DNA from: Deltaproteobacteria bacterium CG11_big_fil_rev_8_21_14_0_20_42_23
GTDB taxonomy: Bacteria > UBA10199 > 2-02-FULL-44-16
Assembly: GCA_002796345.1 (NCBI GenBank)
Contig: PCXC01000076.1
Span: forward strand, 1-54,003
DNA: 54,003 bases
Reading direction: 5' to 3'
Within the stretch, counting starts at the first letter, position 1, and the number at the start of each line of letters is the position of its first letter. The translations under genes were made by a program, and so were the position numbers. Below, in pieces: positions 43,314 to 52,019 of this stretch. Under the pieces are notes generated by a model. The model saw only the letters and a program-made list of their open reading frames with translations. It was not told where the DNA came from and ran no database searches.

Positions 43314-46300
43314 GAGGACTGTCTGCTAACACAGCCAAGAAGCTCGCTCAAGAGCTTTTTGGCTTCAAAAAGAGTGTCTGCAGAGCTTGGATAGAGTAAC
43401 AGGTGAGATGGCGGTTTGATGCCAAAATGCTGAGGTTTTTCTTGAACTAATGTGATGATGATTTCCGCAGAAAGTGGACTGTCTGGGCTAAGCTTGCAGG
43501 TGAAGGCATTTGCGCTGGCCAGTATTTTGACGATGCGCAGTTGACGAGCAAGTGATTTCACTTTCATGAGTTCACACAGATTGATGGCTTCTTGAGGCAA
43601 ATGTCCAAAACGATCTTCCAGCTCTGAACGGAAAAGACCAATCTCTTCTTCGCTTTCTAAGTTTGCAAGCCGGCGATAGGTTTCAATGCGTACCCCTTCA
43701 TCTTGAATATAAGTGTCGGGAAGAAAGGCTTGCACGTGTAAATGCAACTCGGGGTCGATGTCTTCCAAGCGATGCTGAGAGGACATCAGCTTAATTTCTT
43801 TTTCCAAAAGCTTGGTGTAAAGTTCATAACCCACATCATTGATGTGCCCGGATTGTGAAGTGCCAAGGATGTTTCCGGCGCCTCGTATTTCTAAATCATG
43901 CATCGCAATTTGAAATCCGCTCCCCAATTCGGTGAACCGTTGCAAGGTTGCAAGTCTTCGTTTTGCGATGGACGAAAGTGTTTTTTCAGGAGGAACCAGC
44001 AAATAGGCAAAGGCGTATCGATCAGATCTGCCAACACGGCCACGCATTTGATAGAGCTGCGCCAAGCCAAAGCTATCGGCTCTGTTGATGATGATGGTGT
44101 TTGCATTTGGAACATCAAGGCCAGATTCAATAATGGTAGTGCAAAGCAACACATCAAATTCTTTTTTGATGAAGCGAATCATTATTTTTTCCAATTCGCC
44201 TTCTTTCATTTGTCCGTGAGCAACAGCAATTTTTGCTTCTGGAACAATGTGTTTTAGTTGCGCGTGCATAGAATCGATAGTTTGCACACGGTTGTGCACA
44301 AAAAAGATTTGGCCTTTACGTTCTAGTTCGGTGCGAATGGCGTGCGCAATCAGCGATGGCTCGAAACTGGCCACATGGGTGGAAATGGCGTGTCTGTTGA
44401 TGGGGGCTGTATTAATAATGCTGATATCCCGAATGCCCACCAAAGAAAAATTGAGTGTTCGCGGAATGGGTGTTGCAGTGAGTGTCAGAATATCAACCGT
44501 AGCCTTAAATTTTTTGATGTGTTCTTTGTGTTTTACGCCAAAGCGTTGCTCTTCATCCACCACAAGCAGCGCTAAGTTTTTAAACTTGATTCTGTTTTGC
44601 AAAAGCGCATGGGTGCCGATGATGATGTCGATGCTTCCAGATTCCAAACGTTTTAATATTTCGTTCTGGTCTTTTTTGGAAACAAAACGTGAAATCATTT
44701 CAATGTGAAAAGGAAAACCTGCCAAGCGTTTTTTAAAAGTATCAAAATGTTGAAACGCCAAGATGGTTGTGGGCACTAAAATGGCAACTTGCTTGCCGCT
44801 GTTTGCCGCGTGAAAGGCGGCTCTGAGAGCAACTTCTGTTTTTCCGTAACCCACATCGCCGCAAACCAAGCGGTCCATTGGTTTTTCTGAGCACATGTCG
44901 CGAAGGGTTTCGTTGATGGAGCGTTCTTGATCTGGAGTTTCATCGTATGGAAATTGTGCGCAAAATTCTTGATATTCATCGCCAGGATCGGGAAAAGCGT
45001 ATCCAGTCTTAATTTGCCGTTCGGCATAAATTTTAAGCAAGTCACCAGCAATGGCGCGAATTTCTTCTTTTACTTTTTTCTTTAAGTCTTTCCAGCGTGT
45101 GGCGCCAAGTTTATCGAGGGGAACAATGCCATCTCCACTGCCAATGTAGCGCTGCACTAAGTTCATGCGATAGACGGGAAGGTAGAGCTTGTCGCCGCCC
45201 AAGTATTCCAAAATGAGATAGTCGCCGGGTTCATCGCCAAACTTCAGGTGCTCCAAGCCAAGATAGCGGCCGATGCCGTGATCTTGATGCACCAAAAGAT
45301 CGTTAGGCGCAATTTCGGAAAACGAAGTAAAGGCTTCGCTTTGAGCCGAACTTGCTTTGGTGCTAAATTTCTGCTTTTTGCCAAAAATTTCTTCTTCCGC
45401 AATCACAATCAATTTTTCATCTTCGTATTGAAAGCCTTTAGAAAGAGGCGAGATGCGAACGCGAAGGCCTTGATTTCCAAGGGCTTGCAGCGAAGAAAAA
45501 CTTCCTGCGAAATCAGTGATGGAAAGAGCATGATGCGAAAATAATTCCTTGAGTCTCTCTGCTTGAATTTCGTTATGACACGTAAATAAAAGAGTGAATC
45601 CTTCTCTTATCCAGTCTTTAAGCTGGTTTGAGAGCGAGTCCAAAAGTGAGTGGTGTTTCAACGCATCTTTTTTGATCAGCATTTTCAGCTGAGTGTTTTC
45701 TTCAAAATGTACAGATGGCAGAAGATGTAGATTTTCTTTTTGCAGCGAAACAGCATTGAGAGCGAGAAATTTTTTTCCCTGCATTTTTTCGTTTGCTTCT
45801 TGTGGTGAAAGAAAAAGTTGGCTTGGCTGAATCAGTTTTTCAAGGCTTTGTGTTTCTTTGTGCAAACCCCCCATTTTTTTCCAGCATTTTTCACTTCTTT
45901 CAGCAGAAGCATCACTTTCATCTTTTATGATTAACGTATTGTGAGGCAAATAATCAAAAAAATCTGCCGTTTCTTGATGGAAGAGAGGAAAAAAAGTTTC
46001 AATGCCACTGAAGCTCAGTTGTTGCTTCAATTTTTCGGTAATGCTTCGAATTTCTGGCAATGGAAGATTGTGTTCTGCCGCTAAGTCGCGCAGTTTTTCA
46101 AGTGCGTCTAGCGATTTTTCTTTTGTGAAGAGAAATTTTTGTACCGGAATAATATCAAGCTGCAGCAGATCTTTCGCCTTCATCGATTTCTGACTCGACG
46201 GCGAAAAAGGGCGAAGGCTTAAAATAACATCGTCCTCAAACTCAACACGGACAGGTGTTTCCCGAAGCGGTGGCCAAAGATCAACAATGGCTCCACGAAC

Positions 46301-46819
46301 GGAAAACGTGCCGATGTCTTCCACCAGCGAAAATTCTTCGTAGCCACATTCAACTAAAATATGAGTAAGTTCATCGCGATCAAGGTTTTGTTTGAGTGTG
46401 AGTGAAAAAAAAGCTTCAGACAAAAAAGAAGCCGGTGGAAGTTTTTCCCGCACAGCATTTTCGGTGCTGATAATAGTGAGCGCTCTGTTTTGCTTCAGCT
46501 GTACCAAGGCTTCCACTTGCTTTGCCCAGGTTTCGGCATCGCCAGAAAGTTGTGTGTAGGGAAGGGTTTCCTGTTCGGGGTACAAGAGCAGCTTATGGTT
46601 TTCGCTGTGATCGAGAAAGCTTTTGATCTCGCTCATGAGCTGCTCTGCAGCTTGATTGCTTTCGGTCAAAATGAGCAAACAGCCTTCATTTTTTTGCACC
46701 AGCTTCGAAAGCAGATACGACTTGGCCCCACCATGCACGCCCTGCAGTGCATAGCCAGTAGAAAGCTGATCTGTAAAAAGCGTCTCACAGATCTTGGAAA
46801 TGGTGTTTCTTACAGACAT
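43310..46819 (-). CDS. mfd: transcription-repair coupling factor
   Basis: 1,169 residues, full length. Domains in order: a UvrB-homology module (about 1-350; the P-loop is degenerate, as usual); the RNA-polymerase-interacting CarD-like domain (LVHQDHGIGRYLGLE ... YLGGDKLYLPVYRMNLVQRY, about 490-560); an SF2 translocase with Walker A CGDVGYGKTEVALRAAF and Walker B VVDEEQRFGV; LTATPIPRTL; the second helicase domain with QMRGRVGRSDRYAFAYLL; and the C-terminal TRCF domain. It removes RNA polymerase stalled at lesions and recruits UvrA, encoded 10 kb away. First gene of mfd-ppiC-surA-pdxA-phosphohexomutase. Confidence 0.97.
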   Translation of the reverse strand: MSVRNTISKICETLFTDQLSTGYALQGVHGGAKSYLLSKLVQKNEGCLLILTESNQAAEQLMSEIKSFLDHSENHKLLLYPEQETLPYTQLSGDAETWAKQVEALVQLKQNRALTIISTENAVREKLPPASFLSEAFFSLTLKQNLDRDELTHILVECGYEEFSLVEDIGTFSVRGAIVDLWPPLRETPVRVEFEDDVILSLRPFSPSSQKSMKAKDLLQLDIIPVQKFLFTKEKSLDALEKLRDLAAEHNLPLPEIRSITEKLKQQLSFSGIETFFPLFHQETADFFDYLPHNTLIIKDESDASAERSEKCWKKMGGLHKETQSLEKLIQPSQLFLSPQEANEKMQGKKFLALNAVSLQKENLHLLPSVHFEENTQLKMLIKKDALKHHSLLDSLSNQLKDWIREGFTLLFTCHNEIQAERLKELFSHHALSITDFAGSFSSLQALGNQGLRVRISPLSKGFQYEDEKLIVIAEEEIFGKKQKFSTKASSAQSEAFTSFSEIAPNDLLVHQDHGIGRYLGLEHLKFGDEPGDYLILEYLGGDKLYLPVYRMNLVQRYIGSGDGIVPLDKLGATRWKDLKKKVKEEIRAIAGDLLKIYAERQIKTGYAFPDPGDEYQEFCAQFPYDETPDQERSINETLRDMCSEKPMDRLVCGDVGYGKTEVALRAAFHAANSGKQVAILVPTTILAFQHFDTFKKRLAGFPFHIEMISRFVSKKDQNEILKRLESGSIDIIIGTHALLQNRIKFKNLALLVVDEEQRFGVKHKEHIKKFKATVDILTLTATPIPRTLNFSLVGIRDISIINTAPINRHAISTHVASFEPSLIAHAIRTELERKGQIFFVHNRVQTIDSMHAQLKHIVPEAKIAVAHGQMKEGELEKIMIRFIKKEFDVLLCTTIIESGLDVPNANTIIINRADSFGLAQLYQMRGRVGRSDRYAFAYLLVPPEKTLSSIAKRRLATLQRFTELGSGFQIAMHDLEIRGAGNILGTSQSGHINDVGYELYTKLLEKEIKLMSSQHRLEDIDPELHLHVQAFLPDTYIQDEGVRIETYRRLANLESEEEIGLFRSELEDRFGHLPQEAINLCELMKVKSLARQLRIVKILASANAFTCKLSPDSPLSAEIIITLVQEKPQHFGIKPPSHLLLYPSSADTLFEAKKLLSELLGCVSRQSS

Positions 46820-46921
46820 CGTTCTTTCAAACTGATTTTAATAACAAAAATAAAGCCGCGCTCTAGCAAGAATGCTCACGTTTGCCAATGTTTGATTTCT
46901 GCCCTTTTTTCAGAAGCCGCG

Positions 46922-46952
46922 CTCATTCTCTCTTAGGGCGTGTGGAGAATGA
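46922..46952. other. stem-loop in the mfd upstream gap
   Basis: CTCATTCTC and GAGAATGAG form a 9-bp perfect stem with a 13-base loop. It lies between the end of the alpha-CTD-like gene and the mfd start, both on the minus strand. Without a T-tract it is not a clear terminator. AGCCGCGCTC occurs twice in the same gap (near 46855 and 46915). Confidence 0.4.
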
Positions 46953-46995
46953 GTTATGTTCCGAAACGCTCGAGTTTTGGAGTGAAAGAAGGAAG

Positions 46996-47970
46996 TTATT
47001 GTAATGTTAAGCCATAATACATTTGAAGAAATCCATCTATCTCTTTGACGGTTTGACCTCCAAAGCCTTTTATTCTGCGAAGTTCAGCTTTCCTTATTTC
47101 TGCTAATGCTTCTGGTGTTGTAATACCGCGCTCCTTTAGAAACTTTATAACTTTTGGTGTGAGACGATCATGATAAAACGGGTATGGACTGCGTAATGCT
47201 AATCCACACGTGGCAAGAGAATCTTCTATTGTTTTCAGGTAGCCCCTTTGCCAACCCGTTATACCGGTCAGTGTATCGCTCTCCTCGCCCAACAATTGTC
47301 CAAAGGTGTTGATGCCAGCAGATCTGAGCATTTCTGATACTGCTTCAGGAAATTTACCTTCAATATTTCGAGTCCCCATAATGTCTCTGTGCAAAGCGTG
47401 GAGCCTTGTTGCTCCTTCGGCCAGGAAGGTGCCAATATTGTTTGGATAATCATCGATCTTTGGTGCGTTTAGCTGCGCGACATAATATTTCCAATGGTTT
47501 ATTTCCACAACAGCGCTTAAATCACTCTGTTTAAGATCTGGGGGGGTGGGATAAAGGAGATCGGTAAACCGACAACCTTTTATCTTTACAGCTACAGTTG
47601 CCCCTGCTGCAAAAAGGGCGAATATAAGGTTTACTTGAAGTGCTAGCCCGACGCTTGGGCTAAGGTCTTCTATAACGACTCTATCCGTGCCGTGAGTAAG
47701 CACACATATACCACTGCCTGGGTTTCCTCGTAATAGAGATGCATTGAAAATAGGTCCAGCCCCATCACTCATGAGAGCATGAGGAAAAAAAATGGATGGA
47801 ACATCCAGACTAAAAGCACGAAGGTTTATTTTGCACGCAAGGTTGTAAGCAGATCTCAAGTTGGGAGCGATACCATCTGCAGTTGTTGCAATGGGTGCTG
47901 CATTTCCACTTGATGGAGCAAAAAACCTTCCGGGTGGAAGTTTTGGAAGTATTTGAAGAGTTGTAAGCAT
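46996..47970 (-). CDS. protein with two C-terminal RNA-polymerase-alpha-CTD-like helix-hairpin-helix modules
   Basis: 324 residues from ATG 47970, chosen because AGGAGG stands directly upstream; the frame runs on to 48039 without support. Residues 1-200 are an unrecognised alpha/beta domain with VVIEDLSPSVGLALQVNLIF and GATVAVKIKGC. The C-terminus holds two modules like the alpha C-terminal domain: about 207-260 (AVSEMLRSAGINTFGQLL ... LTGITGWQRGYLKTIEDSL) and about 268-322 (KVIKFLKERGITTPEALAEI ... LRRIKGFGGQTVKEIDGFL). In RpoA this module binds UP-element DNA and activators. The N-terminal part does not look like the RpoA assembly domain. A DNA-binding or transcription role is inference. 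Confidence 0.65.
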   Translation of the reverse strand: MLTTLQILPKLPPGRFFAPSSGNAAPIATTADGIAPNLRSAYNLACKINLRAFSLDVPSIFFPHALMSDGAGPIFNASLLRGNPGSGICVLTHGTDRVVIEDLSPSVGLALQVNLIFALFAAGATVAVKIKGCRFTDLLYPTPPDLKQSDLSAVVEINHWKYYVAQLNAPKIDDYPNNIGTFLAEGATRLHALHRDIMGTRNIEGKFPEAVSEMLRSAGINTFGQLLGEESDTLTGITGWQRGYLKTIEDSLATCGLALRSPYPFYHDRLTPKVIKFLKERGITTPEALAEIRKAELRRIKGFGGQTVKEIDGFLQMYYGLTLQ

Positions 47971-48165
47971 TTTTTTCCTCCTGCTTGATTTTGAGTGTTG
48001 TGCTTCGTGCTTCGAGTTCCTTTTCGCTGTTTTCGGCAAAAAGTTGCTAAAAAATAATACAGTGTTTTAGCTCTTTTTTTCTCAGCATTTTGCTCAAATA
48101 CGCAACTTTTGCCTGCTTGGGGGCCGATAGCTTAAGGATAGGGTGTGTTTGAAGGAAATGGGTTC

Positions 48166-48194
48166 TTGTTCTTTTGGGGTAATGAGACTATACT
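48166..48194 (+). promoter_or_regulatory. sigma70-type promoter
   Basis: TTGTTC (48166-48171), a 17-base spacer and TATACT (48189-48194). Transcription would start near 48201, giving a leader of about 22 bases to ATG 48223 that contains GAGAGGGA as ribosome site. This supports 48223 as the true start of the downstream gene. Confidence 0.7.
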
Positions 48195-48222
48195 TTTTGA
48201 ACAAAAAGAGAGGGATATCAAT

Positions 48223-49476
48223 ATGTTAAATGGTGGTTTTGCTGATATTAAGGGCTTTGATTCGTTTCAGAGCAATCTGCTCAAACCTTCTTTGGACGTC
48301 GATAAGAGCGTTGTTAAAGAAATCACGGATATCAAAAAAGAGATCGACAAGGCCGGTGAAAAAAAGAACGAAAAGCTCGCCCGCGCCCTCATTGACTTTG
48401 CCAAGCATACCTTAAAGGCCTCAAAAGAATCCAAAACTGCATTTCAAACGATCAGACTTCCTGGCAAGCGCGAAGTAAAAGACCTGCGCGACAAGCTGAA
48501 AAAGTCAGAGGCCAAGCACAAAACAAAAGAGGGTCAGCAAGAAGCAAAGCAAACAGAAGGAAAAATGCAGGGCGGAAAAGCGGCCGCGGTTTCTCGTTCA
48601 TATGTAATGCGTCAAGGGAAGATGCTAGAAAAAAATGCGCAACAAGCACAGACACAACAAGCGCATCAAACAAACGCAAACGCGCAACCAACACAAGCAA
48701 CGACAAAAGAACGAGTGCAACAATTGCTCAATGCCTTTGAAAAGCTTGTGGTAGCAAGGTTTGAGCAAGGTGCGGAAGTTGCAAATCCCAATAATGGAAA
48801 ATTAGCCTTTGGCGAAAAATCACTCGCCATGTGGAAAAGTTTTTTTGAAGGCATGATGGGAAGAACCGTTACCAAAAAAACTTCACTCGAAGACATTAGC
48901 AATTTTCTTTTTCGCGGCTTAATTCAAAAAGGAAATGGAAAAGGCATTGTGATTTCCGATCTCGTACTGGCCAATGGAAAAATTGAAAAGTTTATTCGAT
49001 TTAGTGTGATGGCAGATGCTCTTGCAAAATTAAAAAGTATGAATCCTGGAGATATTTTTTCAAAAGCTGCACTTGAAGGCATGAACGATGAAGACTTGAT
49101 GTACTTAGCGCTCAAAGCTTCACAAGGGAGCGAAATTGCTTTTAGTCAAGATGCATCGAAGGGAAAATTTTTGTTGGCGGGACAAACCGAAGCGATGCTT
49201 TCGCATGATCTTGGCGTTCCACTTCATGCGCAATTACAAAGTAAAACTCGTCTCATGAAAAGAAGAGGTGGCTTTGGCGGATTTATGGGTTCATTTCTCG
49301 AAAACGATCTCGAACCGCAAGATGATCCTTACCGCTTCGTGCCTTGGTGGCATTGGGGAAGGTTGAGCGCTCCGGTTAAATCGCCAAATCGTTGGGTGAC
49401 CATTGCTTTCTACCTTGCACTTCTTGCCATGGCCTTGATTGGCATTGCGACGATGACTTCACGATTGTTGCCGTGA
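48223..49476 (+). CDS. C-terminally membrane-anchored protein of unknown function
   Basis: 417 residues from ATG 48223; the longer frame to 48145 runs through the promoter and is rejected. Residues about 20-75 are charged and helical (probable coiled coil); about 90-165 is Lys/Gln/Ala-rich and low in complexity; about 165-330 is a folded helical domain (VQQLLNAFEKLVVARFEQG, FGEKSLAMWKSFFEGMMGR, DLMYLALKASQG); then a Gly/basic stretch (KRRGGFGGFMGSF) and WVTIAFYLALLAMALIGIATM as the only transmembrane helix, at the extreme C-terminus. The topology is that of a tail-anchored protein with the bulk in the cytoplasm. It is transcribed divergently from the alpha-CTD-like gene. I do not recognise the family. 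Confidence 0.7.
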   Translation: MLNGGFADIKGFDSFQSNLLKPSLDVDKSVVKEITDIKKEIDKAGEKKNEKLARALIDFAKHTLKASKESKTAFQTIRLPGKREVKDLRDKLKKSEAKHKTKEGQQEAKQTEGKMQGGKAAAVSRSYVMRQGKMLEKNAQQAQTQQAHQTNANAQPTQATTKERVQQLLNAFEKLVVARFEQGAEVANPNNGKLAFGEKSLAMWKSFFEGMMGRTVTKKTSLEDISNFLFRGLIQKGNGKGIVISDLVLANGKIEKFIRFSVMADALAKLKSMNPGDIFSKAALEGMNDEDLMYLALKASQGSEIAFSQDASKGKFLLAGQTEAMLSHDLGVPLHAQLQSKTRLMKRRGGFGGFMGSFLENDLEPQDDPYRFVPWWHWGRLSAPVKSPNRWVTIAFYLALLAMALIGIATMTSRLLP

Positions 49477-49514
49477 TGAATTGACAAGATGTTGTGGATC
49501 AGTTTTTTCAGTTT

Positions 49515-49611
49515 CCTCTCCCTTAAGGGAGAGGACTAAGGTGAGGGTGAGCTTTTTTTGCTCAGACAAAACTTTTCTCCCTCCCCTTAATCCCCTCCCG
49601 CTAGGAGGGGG
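49515..49611. repeat. dispersed palindromic repeats (CTCTCCCTTAAGGGAGAG type)
   Basis: A 20-bp perfect palindrome at 49515-49534 (half-site CCTCTCCCTT) is followed by GAGGACTAAGGTGAGGGTGA, a TGAGC/GCTCA pair, and CCCCTCC-CGCTA-GGAGGGG at 49592-49610. These are the words of a dispersed repeat family common in bacterial genomes. It lies between convergent genes and could also act as a bidirectional stop; no ORF is present. Confidence 0.65.
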
Positions 49612-49638
49612 TTATAAAATCAAACAATTCAAAACAAA

Positions 49639-49974
49639 TTAATTAATAGGGCCGAGAGGTTCGCCGCCTAACACATGCACATGCAAGTGAAAAATTTCCT
49701 GACGCGAATCTTTTCCAGAATTGATCAGCGTGCGGAATCCGGTAACATCAACGCCAGTGATTTGTGCAACATGTTGAACCGCTTCAAGAAGATGTGCAAA
49801 CACTTCTGCATTTTTTACATCCACTACAGAAGTGAAGTGCTCCTTGGGAACAACCAGTACATGCGTGTTTGCGGCGGGGTTGATGTCGTTGAAAGCTACT
49901 ACATGCTCGTTTTCGTAAATAATCTCAGCAGCTATTTCTTTGTTGGCGATTTTACAAAAGAGACAATTTTTCAT
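49639..49974 (-). CDS. HIT family (HINT-like) purine-nucleotide-binding hydrolase
   Basis: 111 residues, typical of HINT. The histidine triad is HLHVHVLGG (His96, His98, His100); CLFCKIANKEI at the N-terminus and AFNDINPAANTHVLVVPKEH are standard. It hydrolyses the phosphoramidate bond of AMP-linked compounds; the physiological substrate is unclear. GGAGGAAAC precedes the ATG. Last gene of the prfA operon, 8 bases after the HisA-like gene. Confidence 0.95.
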   Translation of the reverse strand: MKNCLFCKIANKEIAAEIIYENEHVVAFNDINPAANTHVLVVPKEHFTSVVDVKNAEVFAHLLEAVQHVAQITGVDVTGFRTLINSGKDSRQEIFHLHVHVLGGEPLGPIN

Positions 49975-49982
49975 GTTTCCTC

Positions 49983-50735
49983 CTATTCCTCTGCAATAGT
50001 TTCTTCAGCGCTGTCTTCAAGGATGTTGGTGATGTAATCAACGCCACTTTTGAGGTCGATTTTTCTCTGGTAAAAAGCTTTGTTGACCACCAAACCTTCC
50101 AAGCGAGGAAGTTTGAGGGACAAGATTTTGCGAATGTCGTGAAGTTCTTCAATTTCACTGGTGAGAAAAATTCTATTCAAACTTCCTTCGCAAAAACGTT
50201 TTGTGCTCAAGAGTGAATCGGCTGAGATGACGCCATCACTTCCCACATCGGAATAAAAAATGGCATATATGCCTTCGTCACGAAATTCTTTTGCATGTTC
50301 TTCTGCAGTTTTGTGTGAAGGTTTTGCCCAACCGGGAATGTGTAATTTTTTTTCTTTCACATCAATGCTCACGGCAATCCGCTTTGGATGGGCTTTTGCC
50401 ACTTCACTTAAAAAATCTGGTTCTTGATAGGCGATGGCATCTAACAAGCAAAGGTGAACTCCCTTCTTCAAATAAAACTCAACGGAAGCGAGAGTGCGAA
50501 AAGTTGCAGTAACGTGAACTGTAAATCCAAGTTTGCGAATATCACTCACTACACTTTCATTTTCACTTTTGGCGAGTGTGGAAAGATTGAGGTCGTGCAG
50601 CAAAAGCGTTTGAATGCCAGCTTCTTTTAGTGCAGTGGCAAATTCAAGGGGGTCTTCGGAAAAGAGGGCTGTTTTGCTGCCTTCAGGTCGTACTGCTTTT
50701 TTGTGTTTCACATAAACCATTGGAATCAGTTGCAT
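49983..50735 (-). CDS. HisA/HisF-like TIM-barrel protein, probably without the standard activity
   Basis: 250 residues, the length of HisA. The order of landmarks follows HisA/HisF: LIPMVYVKHKKAV (where HisA has IPAIDL with catalytic Asp), DPLEFATALKEAGIQTLLLHDLNL, FTVHVTATFRTLASVEFYLKKGV (HisA: GGGIR), KRIAVSIDVKEKKLHIPGW, EGIYAIFYSDVGSDG and a C-terminal VVNKAFYQRKIDL (HisA: GKALYEG). The first catalytic Asp and the Gly-rich phosphate loops are lost. It therefore looks like a repurposed barrel. GGGGG precedes the ATG. It sits in prfA-prmC-murA, after murA, where related genomes often carry histidine biosynthesis genes. Confidence 0.7.
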   Translation of the reverse strand: MQLIPMVYVKHKKAVRPEGSKTALFSEDPLEFATALKEAGIQTLLLHDLNLSTLAKSENESVVSDIRKLGFTVHVTATFRTLASVEFYLKKGVHLCLLDAIAYQEPDFLSEVAKAHPKRIAVSIDVKEKKLHIPGWAKPSHKTAEEHAKEFRDEGIYAIFYSDVGSDGVISADSLLSTKRFCEGSLNRIFLTSEIEELHDIRKILSLKLPRLEGLVVNKAFYQRKIDLKSGVDYITNILEDSAEETIAEE

Positions 50736-50753
50736 GGTTTCCCCCAGAGAAAC

Positions 50754-52010
50754 TTAAATATTTTTTTTGCGAATAATATTTGCTCCTAATGCACACAGTT
50801 TTTCTTCCATATGATCGTAGCCACGATCGAGGTGATAAATTCTGCTCACTTCAGTTTGCCCATCGGCTGCAAGTGCAGCTAAGACAAGGCATGCAGAGGC
50901 GCGGAGATCAGTTGCCATAATGGGTGCTCCGGTGAGCTTTCGCTTTCCATTCACAATTGCGGTATGGCCCTCAATGTTGATATCAGCTCCCATGCGTTTT
51001 AATTCTGGAACGTGCATGAAACGATTTTCAAAAATATTTTCGTTGATGATGCTGGTGCCGTTAGCTTTGCACATAAGTGCCATGAACTGTGCTTGTAAGT
51101 CGGTGGCAAAACCAGGATGAGGTGCAGTGGAAATGTTGACACTTTTAATTTCACTTGCTCCGATAATAGTAAGATCATTTTTATTTTTTTCAACACTTGC
51201 ACCGGTATCGATAATGCGATCGAGAAAAACAGAAAGATTTTCTGTTGGCGCATTGTGCAAGGTGATTTTTCCGCCGGTGATGGCAGCAGCTATTACAAAC
51301 GTACCAGCTTCAATGCGATCTGACATAACACGGTGGTGAACAGCGTGGAGTTTTTCAACGCCTTCAATTTCGATGTGATGGGTTCCAGCTCCGCGAATCT
51401 TTGCACCCATATTGCAGAGATGCTCTGCGAGCTCTACCACTTCAGGTTCTTTGGCAGCATTTTCCAAAATGGTGGTGCCTTTTAGCAGGCAGGCTGCCAT
51501 CATAATGTTTTCGGTTCCAGTCACGGTGACTTTGTCGAAGGAAATGTGGGCCGCTTTTAAGTTTTCTGCAAACACTTCTACATAGCCGTCGTGAAGTTCA
51601 ACTTTTGCACCCATTTGCTCAAGTGCTTTCAAGTGTAAGTCGATGGGACGTGCGCCAATAGCGCATCCGCCGGGGAGTGAAACTTTTGCATGACGAAGCC
51701 TGGCAACAAGTGGGCCCATTACCAACACAGAAGCGCGCATGGTTTTTACGAGTTCATAAGGAGCATCATCGGCTACAATTTTATCAGCATTCAATTTGAC
51801 GCCGTTTCCGTTTTGCTCTGAACTTACTCCCAAGTGTGAAAGCAATTTCAGCATAGTGGAAATATCTCGCAGGCGAGGAACGTTTTCGAGGCTGTGCGTG
51901 CCTTCGCAGAGTAAGCTGGCAGCAAGCAAAGGAAGTGCGGCATTCTTCGCGCCAGAAATATTCACTTCACCTTCAAGTTTTTTTCCGCCTTCGATAAGAA
52001 AACTATCCAT
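50754..52010 (-). CDS. murA: UDP-N-acetylglucosamine 1-carboxyvinyltransferase
   Basis: 418 residues, full length. First committed step of peptidoglycan synthesis: enolpyruvyl transfer from PEP to UDP-GlcNAc. N-terminal [21 protein letters not shown]; active-site loop [16 protein letters not shown] with catalytic Cys116, the residue that fosfomycin alkylates; then [26 protein letters not shown] in pieces, DRIEAGTF and [15 protein letters not shown]. It lies 9 bases after prmC and 18 bases before the HisA-like gene. Confidence 0.97.
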   Translation of the reverse strand: MDSFLIEGGKKLEGEVNISGAKNAALPLLAASLLCEGTHSLENVPRLRDISTMLKLLSHLGVSSEQNGNGVKLNADKIVADDAPYELVKTMRASVLVMGPLVARLRHAKVSLPGGCAIGARPIDLHLKALEQMGAKVELHDGYVEVFAENLKAAHISFDKVTVTGTENIMMAACLLKGTTILENAAKEPEVVELAEHLCNMGAKIRGAGTHHIEIEGVEKLHAVHHRVMSDRIEAGTFVIAAAITGGKITLHNAPTENLSVFLDRIIDTGASVEKNKNDLTIIGASEIKSVNISTAPHPGFATDLQAQFMALMCKANGTSIINENIFENRFMHVPELKRMGADINIEGHTAIVNGKRKLTGAPIMATDLRASACLVLAALAADGQTEVSRIYHLDRGYDHMEEKLCALGANIIRKKNI

Positions 52011-52019
52011 AAAAATATC

